From the NCBI GenBank assembly GCA_903885965.1, contig CAISKQ010000057.1:1-59101 (forward strand): a stretch of 59,101 nucleotides of DNA, in the 5' to 3' direction. Source of the DNA: an uncultured bacterium. GTDB taxonomy: Bacteria > Patescibacteriota > Minisyncoccia > Moranbacterales > GWC2-37-73. Below the pieces are notes generated by a model that did no database searches, was not told the origin of the DNA, and saw nothing but the letters and a program-made list of their open reading frames with translations. Made by a program: the position numbers and the translations under genes. Position 1 is the stretch's first letter. Each line of letters opens with the position of its first letter. Below are positions 48,103 to 57,055 of this stretch, in pieces.

Positions 48103-51100
48103 ATGAGCGTTGTTTTTATGGTCAATGAAAAGAAAGCCCTGAAAGTGAAGGACTCCTATGGAGCATCTTCATCGCTGAGTCGAAGAAAGTTTTTCAAAAA
48201 GCAATTGGTAGTGTCGCTACCAAACTTAATTGAAGGTCAAATTGATGCGTATCAATGGTTTTTGAAGAAAGGTCTTCGCGAACTGTTCGACGAAATCAAT
48301 CCAATTAATGATTTCACAGGAAAAGATCTTGAACTTTCCCTGACTGACTATTATTTGGATGAGCCGAAAACTTCTGAGCTTACCGCTAAAAGCAAAAACA
48401 TCTCATATGAAGCGCCTCTTCGAGCAAAGGCGCGTTTAGTGATAAAGAAAACCGGAGAAATCAAAGAACAAGAAATTTATCTTGGAGATTTTCCTGTGAT
48501 GACTGAGCGAGGAACTTTTGTGATTAATGGAGTTGAGCGTGTTGTTGTTTCTCAACTTATTCGATCTTCAGGAGTTTTCTTCACGATGGAATATCAGAAA
48601 GGTAAGAAGCTTTTCGGAGCTAAACTTATTCCGAATCGTGGAGCTTGGATTGAAATTGACACAGACTTGACTGGTGTGCTGAATGTCCGCATTGATCGCA
48701 AGCGAAAAATTCCCGTAACTTCATTGTTGCGAGCTTTTGGCATGCAAAAAGATGAAGAAATTTTGGCAGCCTTTGATGGCGCTGATAATGGAGAAGTGAA
48801 TTTCATCAATGAAACATTGGCAAAAGATATTACTAAAAATCAAGGAGAAGGGTATAAAGAAATCTATAAGAGAATTCGTCCAGGAGATTTGGCAACTGAG
48901 GAAAACGCCAAGCAACTTGTTAATGGAATGTTTTTCAATTTCGAAAAATATGATTTTGGTAGCGTTGGACGTTATCGTTTGAATCAACGTTTGATGGTAG
49001 ACCGTGAGGACAACGAAGAAAACAGGGTGCTTTTGATGGAAGACTTGCTTTTGATTATCAAAGAAATTATCCGACTTAATAATGATCCTCAAGCAATGGC
49101 TGATGATATCGATCATCTTGGAAACAGAAGAGTTAGAGGAGTTGGAGAATTAGTTCAAAACAAACTTCGTATTGGTATGTCACGTATGGCTCGAAATATC
49201 AAAGACCGTATGAGTACTTGCGATGTTGAAACTGTGGTTCCTGGACAACTTATCAACTCTCGACCGGTCGCTGCTGCGATTAAAGAATTTTTCTCAAGTT
49301 CGCAGCTTTCTCAATTCATGGATCAGGTGAATCCTTTGGCCGAACTTGAACACAAACGTCGTCTTTCAGCGATGGGACCAGGAGGACTCACGCGAGAACG
49401 AGCTGGGTTTGAAGTTCGAGATGTTCATCATTCTCACTATGGACGAATTTGTCCGATTGAGACGCCTGAAGGTCCAAATATTGGTTTGGTAGGACACATG
49501 GCTTCATATGCCCGAATCAATGATTTCGGATTTTTGGAAACACCCTATATTAAAATTGAAAAAGAAGTTCCTGCAACTTTGGAAGGTCTAGTGAATAGGA
49601 TTTTAAATGAGGACATTGCTGGTGTTGGAAAAGTTTGGGACAAAATTGATGAAACACTTGCCGGCAAGATTATCAAGTCAGGAAAAAAGATTGTTCAAAT
49701 CAAACCACATATTTCAAATGAGATTGAATATGTTAACGCAACTGTTGAAGATCGACAAGTCATTACACATGCACGTGTAGCGACTGATGAAAACCGAAAT
49801 ATTGTTGACAAAATGGTGGAAGCTCGCGTGAAAGGACATCCTGAAATGATTGAGGCTGAAAAAGTTGACCTCATTGATGTTTCTGCCAAGCAATGTATTT
49901 CGATTGCAACATCACTTATCCCATTTTTGGAACATGATGATGCTAACCGAGCTTTGATGGGTTCAAATATGCAACGTCAAGCTGTGCCTTGTATCGTGCC
50001 GCAAGCTCCTTTCGTGGGGACTGGAATCGAAGACAAAGCCGCTGCTGATTCAGGACAAGTTGTGTTGGCTGCCAATGACGGAGAAGTTGTTGAAGTTGAT
50101 GCTGCACATATCGTAGTTAAGGAAGTTGCGCCAGCTGGTGCTAAAAAGGAGAATTTCAAGCGAGAATATCGTTTGCAGAGTTTCGTGAAATCAAATGCGT
50201 TTACCAGCATGAGTCAAATTCCACGTGTGGAAAAAGGTGAAATTGTTAAAAAGGGACAATTGTTGGCTGATGGAGCTGCAACTGAACACGGCGAATTGGC
50301 TTTGGGACAAAATCCACTAGTAGCCTTTATTCCTTGGGATGGATATAACTTTGAAGATGCTATTATTCTTTCAGAAAGATTATTGCGTGAAGATTGGTAT
50401 AGTTCAATTCATATCGAAGATTTTGCGATTGATATTCGCGACACTAAACTCGGAGCCGAAGTTGTGACTCGAGATATTCCAAATATCGGAGAAGAAAGAT
50501 TGAAAAATTTGGATGAAACCGGAATCATTCGTATCGGAGCTGAAATTTCTTCAGGCGACATCTTGGTTGGAAAAATTACTCCGAAAGGAGAAGGAGATTT
50601 GACTCCGGAAGAAAGATTGCTGCGCGCTATCTTTGGTGAAAAATCCAAAGACGTGAAAGACTCTTCGCTTTATTTGCCACATGGTGAACACGGAAAAGTT
50701 GTAGACATTAAAATTCTTTCCAGAGAACAAGGCGACAAGCTTTCAACTGGGGTTATTAAGCAAATTCAAGTTTCAATTGCTCAGCTTCGAAAGGTTTCTG
50801 TTGGAGACAAATTGGCAGGGCGTCATGGAAACAAAGGTGTAATCTCAAGGATTGCGCCAGTTGAAGACATGCCATATCTGCCAGATGGTACGCCGGTGGA
50901 TGTGATTTTAAATCCATTGGGTGTGGCCTCTCGTATGAATATTGGTCAAATTTTGGAAACTCATCTTGGTTGGGCAGCGCTTAAGCTTGGATACAAGGCA
51001 GCAACTCCTGCCCTGGATGGTATGACCGAAGAAGACATTAAAATAGAACTTAAAAAAGCGGGTCTTCCTGAGAGTGGGAAAATTAGATTGATTGATGGAA

Positions 51101-51558
51101 AAACTGGAGAAAGTTTTGATAATGAAACAACTGTTGGTGTGATGTATGTGATGAAGTTGAACCATTTAGTGGAAGACAAGTTGCACATGCGATCAATCGG
51201 ACCGTACTCATTGATTACGCAACAGCCGCTTGGAGGAAAAGCGCAGTTTGGAGGTCAGCGTTTTGGAGAGATGGAAGTGTGGGCGCTAGAAGGATATGGC
51301 GCCGCTTACACCTTGCAAGAAATGCTCACCATCAAATCTGATGATGTACTTGGACGCTCAAAAGCGTATGAATCTATTATTAAAGGAGAAAAAATCAAAA
51401 GCCCAAACATTCCAGCTTCATTCCATGTGCTCGTGAATGAACTTAAAGGACTTTGTTTGGATGTCGAACTTGTTGATTCAAAAATGAAAGAAGATGATGG
51501 TTTGGATGATGAACTCGGTGGCTATGAAAAGACCGAGGAAGATGTTGACCAGCTTTAA
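48103..51558 (+). CDS. rpoB: RNA polymerase beta subunit
   Basis: 1151 residues, shorter than in Proteobacteria because lineage-specific insertions are absent. Core motifs: rifampicin-pocket region SSSQLSQFMDQVNPLAELEHKRRLSAMGPGGL, then GSNMQRQAVPC, GYNFEDAIILSERL, AGRHGNKGVIS and GGKAQFGGQRFGEMEVWALEGYGAA. Start MSVVFMVNEKK with AAAGAGA just upstream; the second Met (codon 6) is possible. The duplicated fragment at 20222 confirms conservation of this start. rpoC follows 37 bp later. Confidence 0.98.
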   Translation: MSVVFMVNEKKALKVKDSYGASSSLSRRKFFKKQLVVSLPNLIEGQIDAYQWFLKKGLRELFDEINPINDFTGKDLELSLTDYYLDEPKTSELTAKSKNISYEAPLRAKARLVIKKTGEIKEQEIYLGDFPVMTERGTFVINGVERVVVSQLIRSSGVFFTMEYQKGKKLFGAKLIPNRGAWIEIDTDLTGVLNVRIDRKRKIPVTSLLRAFGMQKDEEILAAFDGADNGEVNFINETLAKDITKNQGEGYKEIYKRIRPGDLATEENAKQLVNGMFFNFEKYDFGSVGRYRLNQRLMVDREDNEENRVLLMEDLLLIIKEIIRLNNDPQAMADDIDHLGNRRVRGVGELVQNKLRIGMSRMARNIKDRMSTCDVETVVPGQLINSRPVAAAIKEFFSSSQLSQFMDQVNPLAELEHKRRLSAMGPGGLTRERAGFEVRDVHHSHYGRICPIETPEGPNIGLVGHMASYARINDFGFLETPYIKIEKEVPATLEGLVNRILNEDIAGVGKVWDKIDETLAGKIIKSGKKIVQIKPHISNEIEYVNATVEDRQVITHARVATDENRNIVDKMVEARVKGHPEMIEAEKVDLIDVSAKQCISIATSLIPFLEHDDANRALMGSNMQRQAVPCIVPQAPFVGTGIEDKAAADSGQVVLAANDGEVVEVDAAHIVVKEVAPAGAKKENFKREYRLQSFVKSNAFTSMSQIPRVEKGEIVKKGQLLADGAATEHGELALGQNPLVAFIPWDGYNFEDAIILSERLLREDWYSSIHIEDFAIDIRDTKLGAEVVTRDIPNIGEERLKNLDETGIIRIGAEISSGDILVGKITPKGEGDLTPEERLLRAIFGEKSKDVKDSSLYLPHGEHGKVVDIKILSREQGDKLSTGVIKQIQVSIAQLRKVSVGDKLAGRHGNKGVISRIAPVEDMPYLPDGTPVDVILNPLGVASRMNIGQILETHLGWAALKLGYKAATPALDGMTEEDIKIELKKAGLPESGKIRLIDGKTGESFDNETTVGVMYVMKLNHLVEDKLHMRSIGPYSLITQQPLGGKAQFGGQRFGEMEVWALEGYGAAYTLQEMLTIKSDDVLGRSKAYESIIKGEKIKSPNIPASFHVLVNELKGLCLDVELVDSKMKEDDGLDDELGGYEKTEEDVDQL

Positions 51559-51595
51559 TTTAACTTTCATAACAAGCTTCTTATAAAAAAATTCT

Positions 51596-54500
51596 ATGGA
51601 AAATATTACAAAAGTGAGTGATTTCAATAGTGTTCGTCTGCGACTTGCAAGTCCAGATTCCATTATGAATTGGTCTCATGGTGAAGTTACCAAACCAGAA
51701 ACTATCAACTATCGAACTCAACGTTATGAAAAAGACGGTTTGTTTTGTGAAAAGATTTTTGGACCTTCAAAGGATTGGGAATGTTATTGTGGAAAATACA
51801 AACGTATTCGATATAAGGGAATAGTTTGCGACAAATGTGGCGTGGAAGTTACTCGCTCAATTGTCAGAAGAGAACGCATGGGCCATATCAAACTGGCTGT
51901 GCCCGTTTCACATATTTGGTTTTTGCGCGGCGTGCCTTCAAAGATTGGTCTAGCGCTTGGAGTTGGCGTGCAAGATATGGAAAAGGTTATCTATTTTTCT
52001 GCTTACATTGTCAAAGATGTTAATGAAGAAGTTCGAGATCGAGTGCTTGATCAACTTGATCAAGAATACAAAGCCAAGCAAAAAGAAATCAAATCCGGCA
52101 GCACTGAAAATGATCGCGGAGTTGAAAAAATGTTAGATGAGCTCAAGGATCAATATAAGGGGGTTAAAGATGATTTGAAAAATCTTAAACCGATGCAGAT
52201 TCTTTCTGAATTGGAATATTTCAATCTCTCAACTCGTTATGGTCAAGTTTTTTCAGCTGGAATCGGAGCTGAAGCAGTTCGCAATGTTCTTGAAAATATG
52301 GACATTGAGAACATGATTAAAAAAATCAAGAAAGAACTCGAGAGCGAAGATACAACCGACAAAAAGAAATTATTCAAGCGAATGAAACTTTTTCAAGGAT
52401 TCAAGAAGGCTAAACTTCAGCTTGAATGGATGCTGCCTACTGCTATTCCAGTTATTCCACCTGATCTTCGCCCGATGGTTGCACTTGATGGAGGACGCTT
52501 TGCAACTTCAGATTTGAACGATCTTTATCGTCGTATCATTAACCGAAACAATCGTTTGCGAAAATTGATTGACCTTGGTGCTCCTGAGGTTATCACGCGA
52601 AATGAAAAGCGTATGTTGCAAGAGGCAGTTGATGCTTTGTTTGACAATAGTGCTCGCAAAGGACAGTCATCTGTAGCTGCTTCAACCGGACAACGAAGGC
52701 CACTTCGTTCATTGGCTGATGCGCTTAAAGGAAAGCAAGGACGTTTCCGACAGAATTTGTTGGGAAAACGTGTGGATTATTCAGGGCGATCTGTAATTGT
52801 GGTTGGACCGCAACTTAAACTTCACCAAGCGGGGCTTCCAAAGAAAATGGCGCTAGAACTTTTCAAACCGTTTATCATCAATAAGTTGATTGAAAAAGAA
52901 TATGCTCACAATGTGCGAACTGCTGGTCGAATGGTTGACGCTGAAGCAACTGAAGCCTATGAAATTTTGGACGAAATCATCGAACATCACTTCGTGCTTT
53001 TGAATCGCGCGCCGACTCTTCATCGTTTATCTATTCAAGCTTTCCAACCCGTGTTGATTGAAGGAAAAGCTATTCAAGTTCATCCGATGGTTTGCGCCGC
53101 TTTTAACGCTGATTTCGATGGAGACCAGATGGCCGTACATGTGCCACTAACTGATCAAGCTCGGCAGGAAAGTGCAAATATTATGCTTTCATCAAAGAAC
53201 TTGCTCAAACCTGCTTCTGGAGCTCCGATTGCGGTTCCTTCTAAGGACATCGTGTTGGGAATTTATTTCATCACTCACATTAAAGCTGGGGTGAAAGGCG
53301 AGGGCAAGATTTTTGCTTCTGATGAAGAAGCACTGTTGGCTTATCAATTGGATCATGTTGCTGTTAATGCAAAAATCAAAGTTGATATCAATGGGATTGT
53401 GGAAACTTCAGTTGGAAGAATCATGCTTAATGATATTTTGCCTGAGGACTTGCGCTTTGTGAATGAAGAGCTGACCAAAAAAGAAGTTGAAGAATTGGTG
53501 GCTCAAATTTTGCGAACCAGGGGACAGGAAGAAACTGCAGCTTTCATTGATCGCATCAAAGCGCTTGGTTTCAAGATGGCCAGCAAGTCCGGAATTAGTT
53601 GGGGCATGGATGACTTGAAAATGCCACCAGAAAAAGCAGCTGCAATGACCAAGGCTGAAGAAGAAGTTTTGGTAATCAATGGACAATATGGCATGGGACT
53701 TTTGACAGAAGAAGAAAGAAAGTATCGTGTGATTGAAATTTGGAACCGGACTAAAAATACTATCGCTGATGCAGTGAAAGCCTCAATGGATAAAGAAGGG
53801 TCTGTATACACCATGGTTCATTCAAAGGCTAGAGGTAGTGAATCAGTAGTTGTGCAGATGATGGGTATGAAGGGACTTGTGGCTGGACCGACTGGAGAAA
53901 CGATTGAATTGCCAGTAAAAAGTTCATTCAAAGAAGGATTTAACGTTTTGGAATATTTCATTTCAACTCATGGAGCTCGAAAAGGTATGGCTGACACCGC
54001 TCTTCGAACAGCTACTGCTGGATATTTGACCAGAAGACTCGTGGATGTTTCACAGGACATTATTGTTCGTGAAGAGAATTGTGGAGACAGCGAAGGAACT
54101 TTCCTTCATCGCCAAGATTCAGATAGAATCGGTCAGAGTTTTGCAGTGCGAGTTGAAGGCCGCGTGGTTGTTGACGACGTGCTTGATCCGAAGACAGGCG
54201 AAGTCTTAGTCAAGGCTGGAACATTAGCAACCAAAGAAGAAGGCATTGCTGTTGAAAAAGCGCAAGTTGAAAAAGTCAAAATTCGCAGCGTGGTGGCTTG
54301 CAAAAGCAAACGCGGAATTTGCAAAACTTGTTATGGAATCGACCTTGGTCGCAGCGAATTGGTGGCAATTGGCCAGGCTGTCGGAGTTGTTGCAGCTCAA
54401 GCTATTGGTGAACCTGGAACGCAGCTAACTATGCGTACTTTCCATACCGGAGGTGTAGCTGGAACTGACATTACCCAAGGTTTGCCTCGTGTGGAAGAAA

Positions 54501-55168
54501 TTTTTGAATGTCGACCTCCAAAGGGTGAAGCTATCATCGCCGAAGTGGATGGAAAATTGATCGACGTTGTCACTGAAAACAAAAAAACAGTGACCTTGAA
54601 AATCGAAACTGCCGAAGGTGAAATCAAGGAATACGCTGTGCCGATTGAATCAACTTTGGTTGTTTCCAAAGGACAACTCATTGGCAAGGGAACACGCTTT
54701 AATGAAGGTCACATCGATTTGAAAAAACTTTTCGAAACCATGGGCCAAGAAGCTTTGCAGCGCTATATCATTGGAGAAATCCAAGAAATTTATGCCGCGC
54801 AAGGTGAAGGTATCAATGATAAGCACGTGGAAGTCATCATTCGTCAAATGCTTTCTCGCTTTAAAGTTTTGGAAGCTGGTGACACTGATTTACTGCCTGG
54901 TGACATTGTGGAGCGCGATCAATTCAATGAATCCAATGAGGAAGTTAAAGCTACCAAGGGCGAGCAAGCCACTGGTGAGCCGCTCGTTATGGGAATCACG
55001 AAAGTTGCGCTTTCAACCGAATCTTTCCTTTCAGCTGCTTCTTTCCAAGAAACTGCTCGTGTTTTGATTAACGCTGCGGTGACTGGCAAAGATGATCGTC
55101 TGCGAGGACTCAAAGAAAACGTGATTATCGGACGCCTCATTCCTGCGGGAACAGGATACCGAAAATAA
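51596..55168 (+). CDS. rpoC: RNA polymerase beta' subunit
   Basis: 1190 residues. N-terminal zinc site CYCGKYKRIRYKGIVCDKCG, catalytic magnesium loop NADFDGDQMAVH, bridge-helix/trigger-loop region ISTHGARKGMADTALRTATAGYLTRRLVDV, second zinc site CKSKRGICKTCYG and C-terminal GEPGTQLTMRTFHTGG. No large insertions or inteins. The product ends GRLIPAGTGYRK, as usual. Followed by A/T spacer repeats, a three-way-junction element and a terminator. Confidence 0.98.
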   Translation: MENITKVSDFNSVRLRLASPDSIMNWSHGEVTKPETINYRTQRYEKDGLFCEKIFGPSKDWECYCGKYKRIRYKGIVCDKCGVEVTRSIVRRERMGHIKLAVPVSHIWFLRGVPSKIGLALGVGVQDMEKVIYFSAYIVKDVNEEVRDRVLDQLDQEYKAKQKEIKSGSTENDRGVEKMLDELKDQYKGVKDDLKNLKPMQILSELEYFNLSTRYGQVFSAGIGAEAVRNVLENMDIENMIKKIKKELESEDTTDKKKLFKRMKLFQGFKKAKLQLEWMLPTAIPVIPPDLRPMVALDGGRFATSDLNDLYRRIINRNNRLRKLIDLGAPEVITRNEKRMLQEAVDALFDNSARKGQSSVAASTGQRRPLRSLADALKGKQGRFRQNLLGKRVDYSGRSVIVVGPQLKLHQAGLPKKMALELFKPFIINKLIEKEYAHNVRTAGRMVDAEATEAYEILDEIIEHHFVLLNRAPTLHRLSIQAFQPVLIEGKAIQVHPMVCAAFNADFDGDQMAVHVPLTDQARQESANIMLSSKNLLKPASGAPIAVPSKDIVLGIYFITHIKAGVKGEGKIFASDEEALLAYQLDHVAVNAKIKVDINGIVETSVGRIMLNDILPEDLRFVNEELTKKEVEELVAQILRTRGQEETAAFIDRIKALGFKMASKSGISWGMDDLKMPPEKAAAMTKAEEEVLVINGQYGMGLLTEEERKYRVIEIWNRTKNTIADAVKASMDKEGSVYTMVHSKARGSESVVVQMMGMKGLVAGPTGETIELPVKSSFKEGFNVLEYFISTHGARKGMADTALRTATAGYLTRRLVDVSQDIIVREENCGDSEGTFLHRQDSDRIGQSFAVRVEGRVVVDDVLDPKTGEVLVKAGTLATKEEGIAVEKAQVEKVKIRSVVACKSKRGICKTCYGIDLGRSELVAIGQAVGVVAAQAIGEPGTQLTMRTFHTGGVAGTDITQGLPRVEEIFECRPPKGEAIIAEVDGKLIDVVTENKKTVTLKIETAEGEIKEYAVPIESTLVVSKGQLIGKGTRFNEGHIDLKKLFETMGQEALQRYIIGEIQEIYAAQGEGINDKHVEVIIRQMLSRFKVLEAGDTDLLPGDIVERDQFNESNEEVKATKGEQATGEPLVMGITKVALSTESFLSAASFQETARVLINAAVTGKDDRLRGLKENVIIGRLIPAGTGYRK

Positions 55169-55174
55169 GCTTTC

Positions 55175-55222
55175 TCTACGAATTACGAACTAATACGAAT
55201 GTACGAATTTTGGAAAAGACGC
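55175..55222. repeat. ACGAATTACGAACTAATACGAAT-type spacer repeat
   Basis: Four imperfect TACGAAT units directly after rpoC. Comparable to TACGAATATACAAATT at 16877 and the AACAATTAGAAC units elsewhere. Confidence 0.6.
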
Positions 55223-55267
55223 ATTTGATATTAGATTCTTAATTTAAAATTTATCAGGGTTTATCCC

Positions 55268-55315
55268 GTGAAATTGTTTTACCTTAGTAAAACACCTGCC
55301 ATAGCAGGATTTCAC
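55268..55315. other. 48-base perfect three-way-junction element
   Basis: An outer stem GTGAAAT/ATTTCAC encloses two hairpins with no unpaired base between: TGTTTTAC-CTTA-GTAAAACA and CCTGC-CATA-GCAGG. Flanking CCC and GGG can extend the outer stem. It lies between rpoC and the operon terminator, in the 3' UTR. Confidence 0.75.
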
Positions 55316-55333
55316 TGTGGGAGTATGGAACAA

Positions 55334-55365
55334 GAAACGACTCACTTTGGTGGGGCGTTTTTTGT
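55334..55365 (+). terminator. rpoBC terminator
   Basis: AAACG.CTCAC pairs with GTGGGGCGTTT around TTTG, followed by TTTG and further T. Confidence 0.8.
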
Positions 55366-55549
55366 TGTTTGATATTTTGTTGAGATTTACATATATTATA
55401 AGAATGTTAATATGGAAGGAGAATTGAAATTGATATTAAATTAAAGATAAATAACCTAGCGAGTTATTCTGATAAATAGCAAATATTTTTCTATTTGTAT
55501 AAAATATAAATCAAAAATTATTAACATCAAAAAGGTATTCCAATATGCT

Positions 55550-55879
55550 TTGCTGTTAACCCAATATGCTCTGTTGTTAACCATTGTAGTGTTCTTTAGT
55601 GCACAAATAGAAGAGTCTAGCCTTATTGATTACATACTTAAAAATTACATACATTGCTCCATGCGTTCATCTCTTTTTAATAGGTTATCTTTGACTAGTA
55701 TTTTACCTATTTTGGGCGTTGTTTGTCTGTTTGTTATTAGAATCTTAAAAAGTATTTTTTCAAGAAATCAACAGGAGACTAATTTTGAAAATAGTCTATT
55801 TTATATCTTCGAAGATAGTTTGCTGAAATTTTCATCAGGATTCTTTTTTTGGTCAGCTTTATTTGGCCATTTTCTATGA
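55550..55879 (+). CDS. Small membrane protein (first of a coupled pair)
   Basis: 109 residues from a TTG start with three hydrophobic segments (about 3-17, 46-66, 93-107). No family recognised. Its TGA overlaps the next gene's ATG in the sequence ATGA, a sign of translational coupling. The region before the start has a tandem repeat CCAATATGCTTTGCTGTTAAC/CCAATATGCTCTGTTGTTAAC, and each repeat holds an ATG-CTN-TGY-TGT-TAA mini frame. The low-confidence start leaves open that this is a decayed gene. Confidence 0.45.
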   Translation: MLLTQYALLLTIVVFFSAQIEESSLIDYILKNYIHCSMRSSLFNRLSLTSILPILGVVCLFVIRILKSIFSRNQQETNFENSLFYIFEDSLLKFSSGFFFWSALFGHFL

Positions 55880-56226
55880 TGTTTGTAAAAAATGATGGAA
55901 CGTGGCTTATTTGGCTGCCTTTTGTCTTTATTTCTGGGTTTGTCTTTGCCACTATTTATTCAATAATAAAAGCGTTTATTTTTAGACGAAAACAAGCATT
56001 ACTCGGAATAGGGCAGAAGACAGCAGCGTGGGATGTTATTTTTATTGTTTTAATTTCAGCTTTCGTGATTGCCCCACAGATCGTTATTGCTGTGATTATA
56101 TTGCAGTCATACGATAGCTGTAAGAAACAGCCCGTGTCTAAACAAAATGTGAGAGTGCAGAATTCAGCAGAAAAAAAAGTAACCGCGTCGTCAGATGTCG
56201 TATCTTTGTCTAGCAATCATAACTAA
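55876..56226 (+). CDS. Small membrane protein (second of a coupled pair)
   Basis: 116 residues from ATG 55876, which overlaps the previous stop (ATGA). Membrane helices lie near 9-30 and 55-78, then a hydrophilic Lys/Ser-rich tail. If the two frames were joined they would make one polytopic protein of about 225 residues, so an old frameshift is an alternative to a two-gene unit. Family not recognised. Confidence 0.5.
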   Translation: MMFVKNDGTWLIWLPFVFISGFVFATIYSIIKAFIFRRKQALLGIGQKTAAWDVIFIVLISAFVIAPQIVIAVIILQSYDSCKKQPVSKQNVRVQNSAEKKVTASSDVVSLSSNHN

Positions 56227-56568
56227 AGCAAATCAGCGCCAGACTGTTGCGCTATATTTTGATAAAAATGAATCACAAGAAAAGATTAGCTCATACGCAA
56301 TGCATGGTTCCAACCAAAGACTATCTCTGAATTTTTACGAGCTTGTTTGCTTTTTAGACCATTATGAACGACAGTGAATACTGAGCGATTGGCTATAACT
56401 CCTAGCCAAGAGTGTGTCCTAAAAAGTAAACAAGGGAAGTAAAAATTTCTAACTTAGCTTCCAAGAACCATAAATTGCGTATGACCCAAAAGATTAGCAG
56501 TTTTGGAAATGAAATTAAAAAAAATAAGTGGCGTTACTGCAGTCACAATAAAAACAAAAGATGAAGTG
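56227..56568. other. Gap without recognisable gene
   Basis: 342 bases. The short track ORFs here have no ribosome binding site or recognisable sequence. Nothing convincing was found on either strand; the segment GTGTGTCCTAAAAAGTAAAC near 56410 looks a little like an IS end but has no partner. Confidence 0.5.
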
Positions 56569-56973
56569 TTACAAGATTTTAAGAAACCCAAAATGTTTGA
56601 GGGCTGGGAGAATGTTGGGGGCCAGTTCTTCATGGGCAAGTTTTGCTAGCGGAATCCATTTCCACTTCCTGATGTCAGCACCAGGGGAAATTTCACCAAT
56701 TCTTTTAGCGAGATAGTGTGCCAAAATGACATCGCAGTCGCCGTCTTCATTTTGCTTGAAAGTGTGCATGAGAAAAGGAGTTGAATTCAAAATTTCAATT
56801 TCAATTCCCATTTCTTCTTTGGCTTTTCTTTTGGCAGTTTCAATAAGAGTTGTTTCTTTGTTTTCAACTCTGCCGCCGCAAAATTTCCAGAAAGGCGTGT
56901 CACCGTGCTGGTCTAGTAAAACTTTGTTATCTTCAACAATAACTGGCCCCGAGGCAATGATTATTTTTGGCAT
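56569..56973 (-). CDS. Nudix hydrolase
   Basis: About 134 residues from MPKIIIASGPV; the track start is nine codons earlier within a low-complexity spacer. The Nudix box appears as GGRVENKETTLIETAKRKAKEEMGI: G, x5, E, then one extra residue before the R-K-A-K-E-E-x-G core; the usual RE is RK, while both Glu of EE that bind metal remain. FWKFCGGRVE is typical. It hydrolyses a nucleoside diphosphate derivative; substrate unknown. Confidence 0.85.
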   Translation of the reverse strand: MPKIIIASGPVIVEDNKVLLDQHGDTPFWKFCGGRVENKETTLIETAKRKAKEEMGIEIEILNSTPFLMHTFKQNEDGDCDVILAHYLAKRIGEISPGADIRKWKWIPLAKLAHEELAPNILPALKHFGFLKIL

Positions 56974-57004
56974 ATAGTTTTCATTTAAACATTTAAGCAT
57001 CTAA

Positions 57005-57055
57005 ACATTCAAAAAATTAGAACACTTAGAACAATTAGAACAATTATAACAGCTA
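57005..57055. repeat. AACAATTAGAAC-type short repeats
   Basis: Three to four imperfect TTAGAACAA units immediately after the elp3-like stop codon, like those at 16872-16968 after valS. Confidence 0.65.

Noticed and set aside
56195-56377. Track ORF of 60 residues after the membrane pair
   Set aside because: Overlaps the end of the preceding gene, has no ribosome binding site and no family features.
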